A stretch of 64,000 nucleotides of DNA. Source: DASQPR01 sp963727415. Its GTDB lineage: Bacteria > Actinomycetota > Actinomycetes > Mycobacteriales > Micromonosporaceae. The notes below the pieces were generated by a model. It ran no database searches. It was not told the origin of the DNA and saw only the letters and a list, made by a program, of their open reading frames with translations. This document shows positions 36,067 through 45,792 of this stretch, one piece after another (within the stretch, counting starts at the first letter, position 1; the number at the start of each line of letters is the position of its first letter). The stretch covers positions 248,001 to 312,000 of the forward strand of contig CAVSGF010000001.1 in assembly GCA_963727415.1 (NCBI GenBank), given 5' to 3'. A program made the translations under genes and the position numbers.

Positions 36067-37680
36067 ATGACAGGTATCGCTCGTAGATGGCGCAGACCGG
36101 GACTGATCGCCGCCGCGTGCGCGTTCGCGATCGCCGTGCCCGCGGCGGCCAGCGCCAGCATCCCGGCGCCGGCGAACTGGACCTCGGCCGGCCAGAACAT
36201 CTTCAACACCCGCTCCCAACCGCTGACCACGCTGACCAACACCAAGGCGCCGAAGCTGTCACCCACCTGGACCTATCACGCGCACGGTGACGTGTCGGCC
36301 ACACCGAGCGTGTACGGCGGCGTCGTGTACTTCCCGGACTGGGGCGGCTACCTCAATGCCGTGTCCGCCGCCACCGGCCAGGCGATCTGGTCGTACCCAG
36401 TCTCGAACTACGTCGGCACCGGCTACGCCGGCACCAGCACCTTCCCGCTTCCCCCTGTTGCCCGGGACACCCCGGCCGTCTACGGCGACGAGATCATCCT
36501 CGGCGATCTGGCCGGCGCACACGTGTTCGCCGTCAACCGTTACACCGGCGCGCTGATCTGGTCCACGCAGGTGGACACCCACCCGATGGCCATAATCACC
36601 GGCAACCCGGTCGTGTACAACGGCACCGTCTACGTCGGCGTGTCCTCGGCGGAGGAAGCAGCCTCGGCCGATCCCGGCTACCCGTGCTGCACCTTCCGCG
36701 GCTCGATCGTGGCACTGAACACGACCACCGGAGCGAAGGTCTGGCAGACCTACACCGTGCCCGACAACGGCGGCGTGCCCGGCGGGTACTCCGGCGGCTC
36801 CGTCTGGGACACCCCGGCGATCAACCCGTTGACCGGCCTGATCTACTTCGGCACCGGCAACAACTACACCGTTCCGGACAGCGTGACCACCTGCGAGCAG
36901 GCCGCCAACCCGCCGGGATCAGGCAACTGCACCGCACCAGATGACTACTTCGACGCGATGATGGCGCTCGACCTGAAAACCGGGCAGATCGTGTGGACGT
37001 CCAAGACGATCGCCTACGACGCTTGGGGCGGCGCGTGCGGCTACCTGCCGCCCGGAGTCACCTGGTGCCCGTCGCCGGAGGGCCCCGACTACGACATGGG
37101 CGGCTCCGGGCCCAACGTGATGACCGTGACCACCAACGGAGTGCCAAGGCAGGTCGTCGGCATCGGCCAGAAGAGCGGCATTTACTGGCTGTTCGACGCG
37201 ACCACCGGACAGGCGGTCTGGCACACCCTGGTTGGTCCCGGCTCGTATCTTGGCGGGATCGAATGGGGTACCGCCTACGACGGCAAGCACATCTACGTCG
37301 CGATCGCCAATGCCTACCATATCCCGTATAACCCGATTTCCAATGGCGTGCTGGACACCAGTCAGACGCTGACCGGTGGATCGTGGGCCGCGCTGGACCC
37401 GGCCACCGGCGAGATCCTGTGGCAGACCGGTGACCCGAATGGCGCCATCGACACGGGCGCGGTGTCCACCGCCGGCGGGGTGGTGTTCGCCGGCTCCATG
37501 GACGGCACCATGTACGCCCTCAACGGCAAAACCGGCGTGATCGAGTGGAACTTCGCCAGCGGTGGCTCGGTCGGATCCGGCGCCGCGATCACCGGCGGCG
37601 ACGTGTTCTGGGGCAGCGGGTACAGCTTCTTGGGCACGGGCACGCCGGGCGGGAACCTGTACATGTTCAGCGCCAACTGA
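36067..37680 (+). CDS. Secreted PQQ-type beta-propeller protein
   Basis: A 537-residue protein with a twin-Arg-containing signal region (MTGIARRWRRPG then a hydrophobic AACAFAIAVPAAASAS). The mature part consists of repeated propeller blades such as VYGGVVYFPDWGGYLNAV, TGALIWSTQV and DPATGEILWQTG. The pattern fits PQQ-dependent or polyvinyl-alcohol-dehydrogenase-like quinoproteins, with cysteine pairs (YPCCTF, GACGYL). ATG 36067 follows CAGGAGAGCAC. A terminator follows. Cofactor binding and substrate are not proven by sequence. It shares an upstream element with the ABM gene, so regulation by the LAL protein is likely. Confidence 0.85.
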   Translation: MTGIARRWRRPGLIAAACAFAIAVPAAASASIPAPANWTSAGQNIFNTRSQPLTTLTNTKAPKLSPTWTYHAHGDVSATPSVYGGVVYFPDWGGYLNAVSAATGQAIWSYPVSNYVGTGYAGTSTFPLPPVARDTPAVYGDEIILGDLAGAHVFAVNRYTGALIWSTQVDTHPMAIITGNPVVYNGTVYVGVSSAEEAASADPGYPCCTFRGSIVALNTTTGAKVWQTYTVPDNGGVPGGYSGGSVWDTPAINPLTGLIYFGTGNNYTVPDSVTTCEQAANPPGSGNCTAPDDYFDAMMALDLKTGQIVWTSKTIAYDAWGGACGYLPPGVTWCPSPEGPDYDMGGSGPNVMTVTTNGVPRQVVGIGQKSGIYWLFDATTGQAVWHTLVGPGSYLGGIEWGTAYDGKHIYVAIANAYHIPYNPISNGVLDTSQTLTGGSWAALDPATGEILWQTGDPNGAIDTGAVSTAGGVVFAGSMDGTMYALNGKTGVIEWNFASGGSVGSGAAITGGDVFWGSGYSFLGTGTPGGNLYMFSAN

Positions 37681-37692
37681 TCCTGCGGGGAC

Positions 37693-37730
37693 AATGGCGG
37701 CGGTGCCCGGCCACGGGTACCGCCGCCATT
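37693..37730 (+). terminator. Terminator hairpin after the PQQ-type gene
   Basis: AATGGCGGCGGT pairs with ACCGCCGCCATT, and the stem continues inward through a G-T pair and CCCG/CGGG. TTTGAG follows. It begins 12 bp after the stop. Confidence 0.8.
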
Positions 37731-37951
37731 TGAGTTGCGGTAATCGTAGAAGCACCTGGGTAAACGCCCCAGCGAGTCCGGACCCCGTGTCCTCCGCCAC
37801 GTGGCCTGTGCAAGCGGCGCTATCTAACCAACCGGCTCCACGGCAATCCTCCGCCACCTCGTACAGCGATAAGACCGGAGTTGTGACGTCGTGCTTCGCA
37901 CTATGTAGCCCTGACCTCGACATTTGGCCTCGCCGTAGGGAAGCTTTGCGC

Positions 37952-40795
37952 GTGGAGAGCTTTGAGGTGTCCTCGGCGGAGGGGCTCGTGGGGCGGGACG
38001 CCGAGCTGGACTTGGCTGCGTCTGCGGTCCGCCAGCTCAGCGAGGGACGGGCGTCGGCGCTGGTGATCGAGGGGGAAGCCGGCATCGGCAAGACCCGCCT
38101 GGTGCAGAGCATTGTCGATGATGCGCGTTCTCGTGACGTGGCGGTGTTCTGTGGCCAGGCCCATCCCTTTGAGCGCACTCGCCCTTTCGGTGTGGTGGCA
38201 ACGGCGCTGGATCTGAGCCGGCGCTCGCCGGACCCGCGCAGGGCTGCGATCGGCGCGCTGTTGGCGGGCCACAGCGCTGGAGGGCCTGCGCAGTGGTCCG
38301 GCGACATCCAGTACCGGGTCGTCGAGGAGATCGTGGACCTGGTGGAGACGTCATGCGCCGAGCGCCCGGTGCTGCTCGTCGCCGAAGACATCCACTGGGC
38401 GGACAGCGCAAGCCTATTGGCGATCTTGTCAGTGGTGCGACAGCTGCCGCTCGCGCCGTTGCTTGTCGTGGTGACAGCCCGGCCGTCGCGGCTGCCGGCC
38501 GGGACGGCCCGGCTGCTCGATGATCTGGAGGCCGGGGGCGCGCGCAGCATTCAACTCCAGCCCCTGAAGTCCGACGACGTGGCTGCGCTTGCCTGCCACG
38601 TGCTCGGGGCACCTCCTGGTCCGGCCCTGACCGCCATGCTGGGCAAGGCCGGCGGGAACCCGTTGTGGGCCACGGCCATGCTGCGCTCGCTGGCCGATGG
38701 AGGGATGCTGAACCGGTCCGGGGACAGCATCGAGACCACGACTTCGCAGCTGCCGACTTCGCTTAGCGGCCTGGTGATTCGCCGCCTGGGGCACCTGCCG
38801 GCGGCCACGCGGGACCTGCTACAGGTCACGGCAGTGCTCGGCGATGCGGTATCGCTTCGCGACCTGGCAGCTATCGCCCGCCGTCCGCCGGTCGAGGTCG
38901 TCGCACATCTCAGCGACGCGTTCGACGCTCAGCTTCTCGGCGAGGCTGACGACCGGGTCGTGTTCCGGCATCAGCTCGTGCAGGACGCCATCTATCAGCA
39001 CATGCCGCCGCCGGTTCGCCGCCTCCTGCACCGCGAGGCCGCGGTGGCGCGGATGGCTGCGGGCGCGGATCGACTGGACGTGGCGGATCATCTGGTGCTC
39101 GGCGCCGAGCGCGGTGACGAGCAAGCGGTCGCTTGGTTGCGGGAGGCCGCCCGCGAGGCGTCGGCGCAGGCCCCGTTGGTCGCCGTCGAACTCATTCGCC
39201 GCGCTGAGGCGCTTCTGCCCGGTGGTCATCGCGATGCGGATCTGCTGTCCTCGGAGGTGGTCCAGGCGCTGCTGCGCGCCGGGAAGGTGGCCGAGGCGTC
39301 AGCCCGCGCGCAAGCAGTGCTCGCCCGCGAGCACGCCGCCGAGGTGGACACCGCTTTGCGTCTTGCCCTTGTTGGCGCGCTGGCTCTGCAGAACCGTGCC
39401 GCCGAGCTGATCGCCGTAGCGCAGGCCAGCCTTGCCGGCTCGGCCCGGCTACTGCCCTCCGACCAGGTGCTGATGCTGGCCCAGCAAAGTTGGGCTTTGA
39501 CTTATACAGACGATCCCCGCGCGGGTGAATCGGCTGCCGGCCGGGCGCTCGTCATCGCCGAGCAGACCGGGACTGCGGCCTTGGCAGCGTGGGCACTGAC
39601 CGCGTTGCTGGTGGCCGTGGGGCGGCAAGGCCGCTACGGAGAGGCACTGGCCCACGCCCGGCGGGCCGCTGCCCTGGCTGCTGACTCACCCGAGACGAGC
39701 TTGCTGCCGCTCCAGCCGAATTTCTTCCTCGGCCTGGCCCTGTTCGACTGCGACCTTGTCGGCGAGGCCCGCGCAGCGTTCCGGAATGCTCTCGAGGACG
39801 AGTTCGGCTCCGGGTGGTGGCGGTCCGACACACTGATGGCCGACGCTCAGGCGTCGTTTGTCGTAGGGGAGTGGGAGGACGCGGTTCCCGGCCTGATCGC
39901 CGGCGGCCAGGCCGCGCAGGAGAAGGACAACCAGCTTCTGGTGGCACAATCGCTCGCGTACCGGGCCATCATCGCGACGGCCGTCGGCGATTACCGGAGA
40001 GCGGGCGAGCTGGTCGCGCCCGTCGCCGGCCTTCTGGAGGGCGACCAGCTCGGTTACAACGCAGGAATTCTCGCTTTCGCGGTCGCGGGGCTGAAGGCGG
40101 CCGACGGCGACCGGCAGGGCGCCTATGACGTGCTGCTTCGGTGCTGGCGATTCGACGCGGCACGGCAGAACCGCTTCTACCACCGAGCTATCGCCCCTGA
40201 TCTTGTACGCCTGGCCCTGGCGCTTGGGCACCGTGACGTGGCTGGCGAGGTGGCCAGCACGGTGGCGGTAGGAGCTGCCCTGGCGCCGGAGGTGCTCACT
40301 GTGCGCGCCTTGGCGCTGCGCTGCCAGGGACTGGTCGACGGCGAGGTCGAGCCGATGGTGGAGGCGGTAGCGCTCGCTCGCCGCACACCCCTCCTGATCG
40401 AACACGCCGGCGCCTGCGAGGACGCGGCTGGGCTTCTGGCTCGTGACGGGCGGCCGCAGGAAGCAACGGCGCTGCTGATCGAGGCACTGGGCCGCTATCA
40501 GCAGGCGGGCGCCGATGCGTGGGCAGGCCGAGTACGGGCGCAGTTGCGGACCCTCGGCGTGCATCCTGGCCCGCGTGGGCCCAGGCCGCGTCCGGCGAAC
40601 GGCTGGGAGAGCCTCACCGCTACCGAGCGGACCGTGTCGCTGCTGGTAGCCGAGGGACTGACGAACGGCGCCGTGGCCAAGCGCCTGTACATTTCGCCCC
40701 ATACCGTGAACACCCACCTGCGGCACGTGTTCGCCAAGTTAGGCGTATCGAACCGCGTCGCGCTCGCCGCCGAGGTGCATCACTCGAGCAAGTGA
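37952..40795 (+). CDS. LAL-type LuxR-family ATPase regulator
   Basis: Large STAND-type transcription factor of 947 residues. It begins with GLVGRDAELDLAA and Walker A IEGEAGIGKTRLV (residues about 39-51), has a Walker B-like VLLVAEDIHWADS, a long helical TPR-like middle, and ends with a LuxR helix-turn-helix (LTATERTVSLLVAEGLTNG, AKRLYISPHTVNTHLRHVF). The GTG at 37952 is chosen because similarity begins there. The stop lies inside the second copy of the shared regulatory element, just before the ABM gene. It probably activates its neighbours on either side. Confidence 0.92.
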   Translation: MESFEVSSAEGLVGRDAELDLAASAVRQLSEGRASALVIEGEAGIGKTRLVQSIVDDARSRDVAVFCGQAHPFERTRPFGVVATALDLSRRSPDPRRAAIGALLAGHSAGGPAQWSGDIQYRVVEEIVDLVETSCAERPVLLVAEDIHWADSASLLAILSVVRQLPLAPLLVVVTARPSRLPAGTARLLDDLEAGGARSIQLQPLKSDDVAALACHVLGAPPGPALTAMLGKAGGNPLWATAMLRSLADGGMLNRSGDSIETTTSQLPTSLSGLVIRRLGHLPAATRDLLQVTAVLGDAVSLRDLAAIARRPPVEVVAHLSDAFDAQLLGEADDRVVFRHQLVQDAIYQHMPPPVRRLLHREAAVARMAAGADRLDVADHLVLGAERGDEQAVAWLREAAREASAQAPLVAVELIRRAEALLPGGHRDADLLSSEVVQALLRAGKVAEASARAQAVLAREHAAEVDTALRLALVGALALQNRAAELIAVAQASLAGSARLLPSDQVLMLAQQSWALTYTDDPRAGESAAGRALVIAEQTGTAALAAWALTALLVAVGRQGRYGEALAHARRAAALAADSPETSLLPLQPNFFLGLALFDCDLVGEARAAFRNALEDEFGSGWWRSDTLMADAQASFVVGEWEDAVPGLIAGGQAAQEKDNQLLVAQSLAYRAIIATAVGDYRRAGELVAPVAGLLEGDQLGYNAGILAFAVAGLKAADGDRQGAYDVLLRCWRFDAARQNRFYHRAIAPDLVRLALALGHRDVAGEVASTVAVGAALAPEVLTVRALALRCQGLVDGEVEPMVEAVALARRTPLLIEHAGACEDAAGLLARDGRPQEATALLIEALGRYQQAGADAWAGRVRAQLRTLGVHPGPRGPRPRPANGWESLTATERTVSLLVAEGLTNGAVAKRLYISPHTVNTHLRHVFAKLGVSNRVALAAEVHHSSK

Positions 40796-40840
40796 TGTCT
40801 TCACCGCCTGTCGGCCCCTACCATCGATCGCCACGCGGTA
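40789..40840. promoter_or_regulatory. Shared upstream element, copy 2 (before the ABM gene)
   Basis: Second copy of the element at 35727-35776: CAAGTGATGTCTTC identical, then CCGCC, CCATCGATC and GCGGTA with one or two bases of spacing change. It overlaps the LAL stop codon and ends 40 bp before the ABM start. Confidence 0.6.
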
Positions 40841-40880
40841 AGCGGCGCTTCGACCACAACAAGACGTAGCGGAGGACGAA

Positions 40881-41174
40881 ATGGCCATCAGGGTGATTGT
40901 CGAGTTTCAAGCCAAACCCGGCAGACGTGCCGATCTCAGGAGTCTGCTCACCAGCATCGCGGCTACCCACGGGCCCAGCGCGCCCGGCTTCCTGGGCAGC
41001 GCCGTGTACGAGGTGATCGACAACGCTGACGGTCTGATTGAGATCGCCGATTGGGAATCCGCGCAGGCTCAGACCGCGGCCGTGGAGAACGCTACCGCGA
41101 CCGGCGTCTATGCACCTGTCGTCGAGTTGGTGGCGGCTCCGTTCAGAGCCACCAGGATCAGCCAAAGCGCCTGA
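40881..41174 (+). CDS. Antibiotic biosynthesis monooxygenase (ABM)-family protein
   Basis: Small dimeric alpha-beta barrel oxidase family, 97 residues. MAIRVIVEFQAKPGRRADLR and GFLGSAVYEVIDNADGLIEIADWES show the ABM fold. It is cofactor-free in known members. GCGGAGGACGAA precedes the ATG. It lies 85 bp after the LAL regulator gene and behind the shared element. Confidence 0.88.
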   Translation: MAIRVIVEFQAKPGRRADLRSLLTSIAATHGPSAPGFLGSAVYEVIDNADGLIEIADWESAQAQTAAVENATATGVYAPVVELVAAPFRATRISQSA

Positions 41175-41339
41175 CCATCGAGCCGAGGTTGTGACAGGCG
41201 ACCAGCCGAGCGCGGCCCCGGCCATCATTCAGTCGGGTCGCGCCGATGATCACGCTCGGTCGGCGGCATGAACGTGCACGTGATCATGCCTGGAACGTCG
41301 TCGATATTGCGCTGAGCTAGCGCCTGGCGGTCGGGGCGA

Positions 41340-41630
41340 TCACCGCGAACTGGCCACCGACGAAGCAGACGCCGGTGCCGTGCCGTTGACCGCGTGGCAG
41401 CTTGGCAGCTTGGCCCGGATCTCCAGTTCCTTCCCCTTCAGCCGTCCGTCGCCCGTGCCGTGGCCGACCTCCAGGATGTTCGGCACCTCGGCGACGACCT
41501 CGGCCTGCGTACTTCCGACGCCCATCCTCAGCAGCCGGCCGTCGGCGAATACGAAGTAGGAGTGCGGGACCTCGTCATCTGGCACAGCCGCGCGCACGTG
41601 CCGGTTCGAAGAGTTGTTCCCCACCGCCAT
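41340..41630 (-). CDS. Hypothetical protein, 96 residues
   Basis: Frame with strongly GC-rich third positions, GGTGAGAT before ATG 41630, and sensible protein character (YFVFADGRLLRMGVGSTQAE, LKGKELEIRAKLPSCHAVNG). No family recognised. The last 15 residues (APASASSVASSR) look less regular, so the end may be altered. Confidence 0.5.
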   Translation of the reverse strand: MAVGNNSSNRHVRAAVPDDEVPHSYFVFADGRLLRMGVGSTQAEVVAEVPNILEVGHGTGDGRLKGKELEIRAKLPSCHAVNGTAPASASSVASSR

Positions 41631-41811
41631 ATCTCACCAGAGTGGGTGGCCCCCGACTACGTCCGGGCAAATTGGAAGCGCGGCGGTGCCAAGGCAACCA
41701 GCATGCCGTCATACACCCGCCCATCGGCACCTCGACACCGGCGGCTGACCTCCGATACGGAACGCAATCGCCCAGGTCGCGGCGTGTCCGGGTGTGTGGC
41801 GCGGTCCCGGC

Positions 41812-42279
41812 TCACAGTTGCTGGATGTAACAGAGCATCCGGTACTCGGCACCGGGCTCGATGTTGGTGAAGCCGTGTCGTTCGTAGAAGCGACGAGTGT
41901 CCGTGTCGACCTCATCGACGTTGATGTGGATCTCCCCGCCGCCGCGTTCACGTACGAGCCGGATTGCTGTCTGCAGCAAGGCGGTGCCGATACCCTGGTC
42001 GCGCAGGGCGGGTCGGACGTACAACTCCTCGAGCTGGGCCAGGGGGCCGTCGTAGTACGCCGTGGGCCGCAGGGTCAGGAAGGCGAAGCCCGTGGGGTTC
42101 TGGTCGCTGCCGGCCAACACGACGATGACGTCGTCGCGTACGAGTAGCCGAGCGAACCGGGCGCCCAGTTGCTTCGCGTCCGGCCCTGGGGTCTTGAATT
42201 CGGTGTTGAAATCGAACAGCAGGCGAGCGACCGCCTCAGCGTGGGCGGCCACGGCGCGGAAGACTCGTAGAGGGTTCAT
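41812..42279 (-). CDS. GNAT-family N-acetyltransferase
   Basis: A 155-residue GNAT protein with PLAQLEELYVRPALRDQGIG (acetyl-CoA loop RPALRDQGIG), INVDEVDTDTRRFYERHGF and an aromatic-rich C-terminus. ATG 42279 is the start that matches the family; open frame upstream is non-coding. Substrate unknown. Confidence 0.87.
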   Translation of the reverse strand: MNPLRVFRAVAAHAEAVARLLFDFNTEFKTPGPDAKQLGARFARLLVRDDVIVVLAGSDQNPTGFAFLTLRPTAYYDGPLAQLEELYVRPALRDQGIGTALLQTAIRLVRERGGGEIHINVDEVDTDTRRFYERHGFTNIEPGAEYRMLCYIQQL

Positions 42280-42770
42280 GTGACCATTCTCGAACGCACA
42301 CCCCGAAGGTGCCGGTCGACCAAGTCTGGAACGAAGCACGCCGTCGACGTCGACAAAGATCAACGAGCGATGCCGGCAAGCACTCCCGAACCATACCGCT
42401 GATTGGCGGCACGCCCGGACGCCAGTTGGCTTCGGCGGCCGTGACGCTCCGCAGTGCGCGGGGCACGGGGCGCGGCAGATGAAGGATGCCGTCAACTGCG
42501 AGGGTCGAACGCTGCCAAGGCCTTGCTGACGGCGCGTACGAGGTTGGGATCGTCTCCTATGACCGGCCCTGCCATCACCAGGGACGCGATCGGCGAAGCA
42601 ATCGGGCGGCGGCCTCCAGCACACCATCCTCGCCCGCCCGCTGGCACGGGCAAACGGTGTGGGCCAGCTTCATCACGCCGAAGCTGGCCGACACCGCAGG
42701 TTTCGCGGTGGCTTATGCAGCGTTGGTGCGTGGGCTGAGTAGATCGTCCAGGCCGATGCGGTGGTAGAAG
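42280..42770. other. Intergenic stretch, possible eroded coding DNA
   Basis: No gene supported. On the minus strand near 42340 a run reading SLIFVDVDGVL resembles the first motif of HAD phosphatases but has no start or continuation. Confidence 0.3.
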
Positions 42771-43511
42771 GTGGTGCGTACGAGGTCGCCGACGCGGTTG
42801 ACGGTTTCGGCGCCGTCGTCTGCGGGGTCGATGTGCACGCGGAATGGCCGCCGCCCCCACTACCGGCGCGGCCGCATCGGCCGGGACGAGGATCCTCGCA
42901 TTGGATGTCTATTCATCCGCGATCCGGTGTTTCTGCCGCGCTCGGCGGCCGCCGACCCGCCACCGCAGTTCGCATCGAACATCGTGCAAGGCAAGGGTTA
43001 CAACGTCGCCGACCAGTCGGTCGCGCCGTATTTCACCGAGCTTGCCGGCCGGATCTTCGGCGGCGTCGAGATGGAGGTCTCCAACGCGCCATGGCATCGG
43101 CCTGGACCCGTCTACGGACCTGGTCGGCTCATAACTCAGCGGCTGGGACAACGCGCATTTCAAGCGGTCGTCTTGAACGCATACAACCGTCGGTGCGCGA
43201 TCACCGGCGCCAAGATCCGACCCATCCTGCAAGCAGCTCACATCCGGCCGCTACCCGCCGGAGGCGAACACCGCCTCGACAACGGCCTGCTCTTACGTTC
43301 CGACACTCACACGCTTTACGACCAGGGCTACCTCGCCATCGACACCCGCCACCGACTCCTGGTATCACCTCGGCTGCGCGCCGAGTTCGGCAACGGCGAA
43401 GAGTACTACAGCAAGGTCGGCGAACCGATTGCGTTGCCCGAGCGCAAGGTGGACCGACCCAATGCTGACTTCCTCGAATGGCACCTCGACACCGTGTACA
43501 AAGCCGCGTAA
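42771..43511 (+). pseudogene. HNH restriction-type endonuclease, N-terminus lost
   Basis: From about residue 42 of this frame the sequence is a typical putative HNH restriction endonuclease: DPRIGCLFIRDPVFLP, FASNIVQGKGYNV, then the nuclease core YNRRCAITGAKIRPILQAAH, LDNGLLLRSDTHTLYDQGYL. Family members are around 300 residues, and the first ~130 residues before DPRIGC are absent, replaced by unrelated Arg-rich sequence. The catalytic part seems intact, so a truncated product is possible, but decay is more likely. Confidence 0.65.
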
Positions 43512-43726
43512 CTCATACCCGTCGACCAAGGCATTGTCGCGTCGTCCGATGCCAGCATCTGACCCAATTACCGGTGCCCTCGCGTGACAGCGAGTCAACC
43601 AGTTACGGCAACATCCTGACTCTCCGGGTCGAGTACGACCTTGTCCGACCGACCGCCGGAGGCCGCGCAGCCGGCGGTTCGGATGAGACCGACCCGTCGG
43701 GCGTGCGGACTCGGATGCTGGAATGG

Positions 43727-44047
43727 CTAGGCGACTTTGAGTTGTTCGTCGCCGAAGTCGGCGATCAGCTTGAGGGTGCCGCCCAGCGCGGTGACGTACC
43801 GCACGAGGACGTCCTGTGTGGACACATCCCCCGCTTCGATCTGGGAGACCCGGGACGTGGACACGCCCATCCGATCGGCGACCTGCTCCTGGGTGAGTCC
43901 ACGGCGTTTACGCATATCACCGAGACGCCACCCGCGTGCCTCATCCAGCATCCGGCCAACAGCCGCGTCGAACGCCTCCCGCCCGCCGGCGGTATCAACG
44001 GCCTTGCCGAGATGATCGGTGTCCCGCCACCGCTTCACGCCACTCAT
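43727..44047 (-). CDS. XRE-family antitoxin (HigA-like)
   Basis: A 106-residue protein with helix-turn-helix DMRKRRGLTQEQVADRMGVS and TSRVSQIEAGDVSTQDVLVR, ending with IADFGDEQLKVA as in antitoxins of Gp49-like toxins. It overlaps the toxin stop by ATGA, so the two were translated together. Its toxin gene is split by the group II intron. Confidence 0.88.
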   Translation of the reverse strand: MSGVKRWRDTDHLGKAVDTAGGREAFDAAVGRMLDEARGWRLGDMRKRRGLTQEQVADRMGVSTSRVSQIEAGDVSTQDVLVRYVTALGGTLKLIADFGDEQLKVA

Positions 44048-44246
44048 GACCCGCCCTCCGTCTCGCGTTCCTTCACATACCGCTCATAAGCCTGTTCGGC
44101 TTCCGGCACTGCCTGCCGGTACCACTCTCTCCACCGGCCGGACTTGTCGCCCGCGATCAGTAGCACCGCCGACCGCCACGGGGTGAGGTAGGCCCACGGG
44201 CGCGGTGCCGGCGTTTCCGCCGGTCGTCTCCGGTGGGCCCCCTCCC

Positions 44247-44280
44247 GAACCCGGCGTGCCGCTCTCACGGCACCGGGCTC
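44247..44280 (-). ncRNA. Group II intron domain V
   Basis: A 34-nt hairpin starting GAGCCCGGTGCC and ending GCACGCCGGGTTC, with a GTGAGA-type apical loop and a two-base bulge. Size and layout match catalytic domain V. It lies 21 nt after the reverse transcriptase stop. Confidence 0.85.
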
Positions 44281-44301
44281 TCCACGTGTCTTGCCCATGG
44301 G

Positions 44302-45792
44302 TCAGCCCTCCGTCACGAGGGCTGTGCGGCTCGGGGTCCATGGAGTCGGGATGGTGTTACCGCGGTAGCGGTACCTGTCCACCTTGACGCGGGCTGCGCC
44401 GGTGAACACGACTCCTCTCCAGGCAAAGCGCCAGCCCTTGTCACAGAACCTGCGACGAAGTTCTGGCATGCCGAGGCGGTGTTTGCCCTCGTATTTGCGG
44501 CGTAGCCAGCGCATGATCCGGTGCCAGACGAAATAGTCGACCCGGGAGAACGGGCGCTTGGCGACCGCGTGCCGGAAGTAATTGGCCCATCCCACCAGCA
44601 TCCGGTTGAGCCGCAGGAGCAGCTCATCTAGTTCCATGCCCTGGCGGGGTGACCGGTACGTCGCCTTCTTCACCTTGTCCTTGACCGCCTGGACAGCCTT
44701 ACGGGACACGGTGACGTAGACGTAGCGCTTCTCGGCCCCTCGCTTCTTGCGTCGCCGCACGTTGAAGGAGAGGAAGTCGAAGCCCTCGTCGATATGGACC
44801 ACGTGGGTCTTCTCCGGCGACAGCTGCAGTCCCAGCGGTGCGAGCACAGCCGCCACCTCCTCACGCAAAGCCTCGGCATGTCGTTGCTCGCCACGCACCA
44901 TGACGACGAAGTCGTCGGCATAGCGCACGAGCCGCCACGTGCCCAATCCCTTGCGCTGACGTATCCGCCGCTTGCCCTCAGTGCCCATTAACGTGCGCCA
45001 CTGGCGATCAAAATGATCGTCCAGCGCGGACAGAGCGACGTTGGCCAGCAACGGCGAGAGGATCCCACCTTGCGGGGTGCCAGTCAGCGTGTCTTCCCGC
45101 TCGCCGAGCTCAGTGAAGACCCCGGCCTTGAGGAACGCCTTGACCAACCCGCACACGCGCTTGTCCTTGATCCGGGCCCGCAGGCGGCCCATCACCGCCG
45201 TGTGGTCGATCTCGTCGAAACACGCCTTGATGTCCGCCTCCAAGACCCACTCGTAGTTCCGTGGCCGGGAGGCCAGGAAGTGGATCTCGGCAATGGCATC
45301 GTGTGCGCGCCGGTTGGGGCGAAACCCATACGAGCACGACTTGAAGTCGGCCTCGAAGATGGGTTCGAGCACGAGTTTCAGGCTGGCTTGCACAACCCGA
45401 TCGGTGATAGTCGGGATGCCCAGCTTGCGTAGCTTCCCGTTCGCCTTCGGGATCAGCACCCGCCGCACCTCGACCGGCTGGAACTGCCCGGACTTCAGCA
45501 GCTGCCGGACGTGGCCGAGGTACTCCTCAATCCCGACCCAGGCCTCCACGGCAGGGGCGGTGACCTTGTCGACGCCGGGCGTCTTCGCACCCTGGTTCGT
45601 CGACACCCGATCCCATGCGGTGACCAGGAAGGCTGGATCATAGACGAGGTTGTACAAATCATCGAACCGGCGGGAGAAGTCCTCCCGCGCCCACTGGTGC
45701 AACTTGGTCTGCATCCTCCGTACCTCGGCCGCGGCCTCCCCAACGAGAGGCCACGCCTCAGCGCCGACATTCACCGGCGCATCTTCGGACAT
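44302..45792 (-). CDS. ltrA: Group II intron reverse transcriptase/maturase
   Basis: A 496-residue intron-encoded protein. Reverse transcriptase blocks include TPGVDKVTAPAVEAW, VRRVLIPKANGKLRKLGIP, YGFRPNRRAHDAI, GTPQGGILSPLLANVAL and the catalytic RYADDFVVM (YADD at residues 291-294). The maturase X domain follows (LNRMLVGWANYFRHAVAKRP, RIMRWLRRKY). No HNH endonuclease with Cys pairs is seen at the C-terminus, so target-primed mobility would not use second-strand cleavage by this protein. ATG 45792 follows GGAAGGAATGCA. Confidence 0.95.
   Translation of the reverse strand: MSEDAPVNVGAEAWPLVGEAAAEVRRMQTKLHQWAREDFSRRFDDLYNLVYDPAFLVTAWDRVSTNQGAKTPGVDKVTAPAVEAWVGIEEYLGHVRQLLKSGQFQPVEVRRVLIPKANGKLRKLGIPTITDRVVQASLKLVLEPIFEADFKSCSYGFRPNRRAHDAIAEIHFLASRPRNYEWVLEADIKACFDEIDHTAVMGRLRARIKDKRVCGLVKAFLKAGVFTELGEREDTLTGTPQGGILSPLLANVALSALDDHFDRQWRTLMGTEGKRRIRQRKGLGTWRLVRYADDFVVMVRGEQRHAEALREEVAAVLAPLGLQLSPEKTHVVHIDEGFDFLSFNVRRRKKRGAEKRYVYVTVSRKAVQAVKDKVKKATYRSPRQGMELDELLLRLNRMLVGWANYFRHAVAKRPFSRVDYFVWHRIMRWLRRKYEGKHRLGMPELRRRFCDKGWRFAWRGVVFTGAARVKVDRYRYRGNTIPTPWTPSRTALVTEG

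Noticed and set aside
42236..42466. Possible HAD phosphatase (IFVDVDGVL) on the minus strand
   Set aside because: Only one motif, no start codon with ribosome site, and no following core; listed only as eroded DNA.
44182..44298. Using GTG/ATG starts inside the intron end (MGKTRGEPGAV) as the real start of a short toxin
   Set aside because: That N-terminus is translated domain V and VI of the intron; the real N-terminal half lies at 46384-46619.
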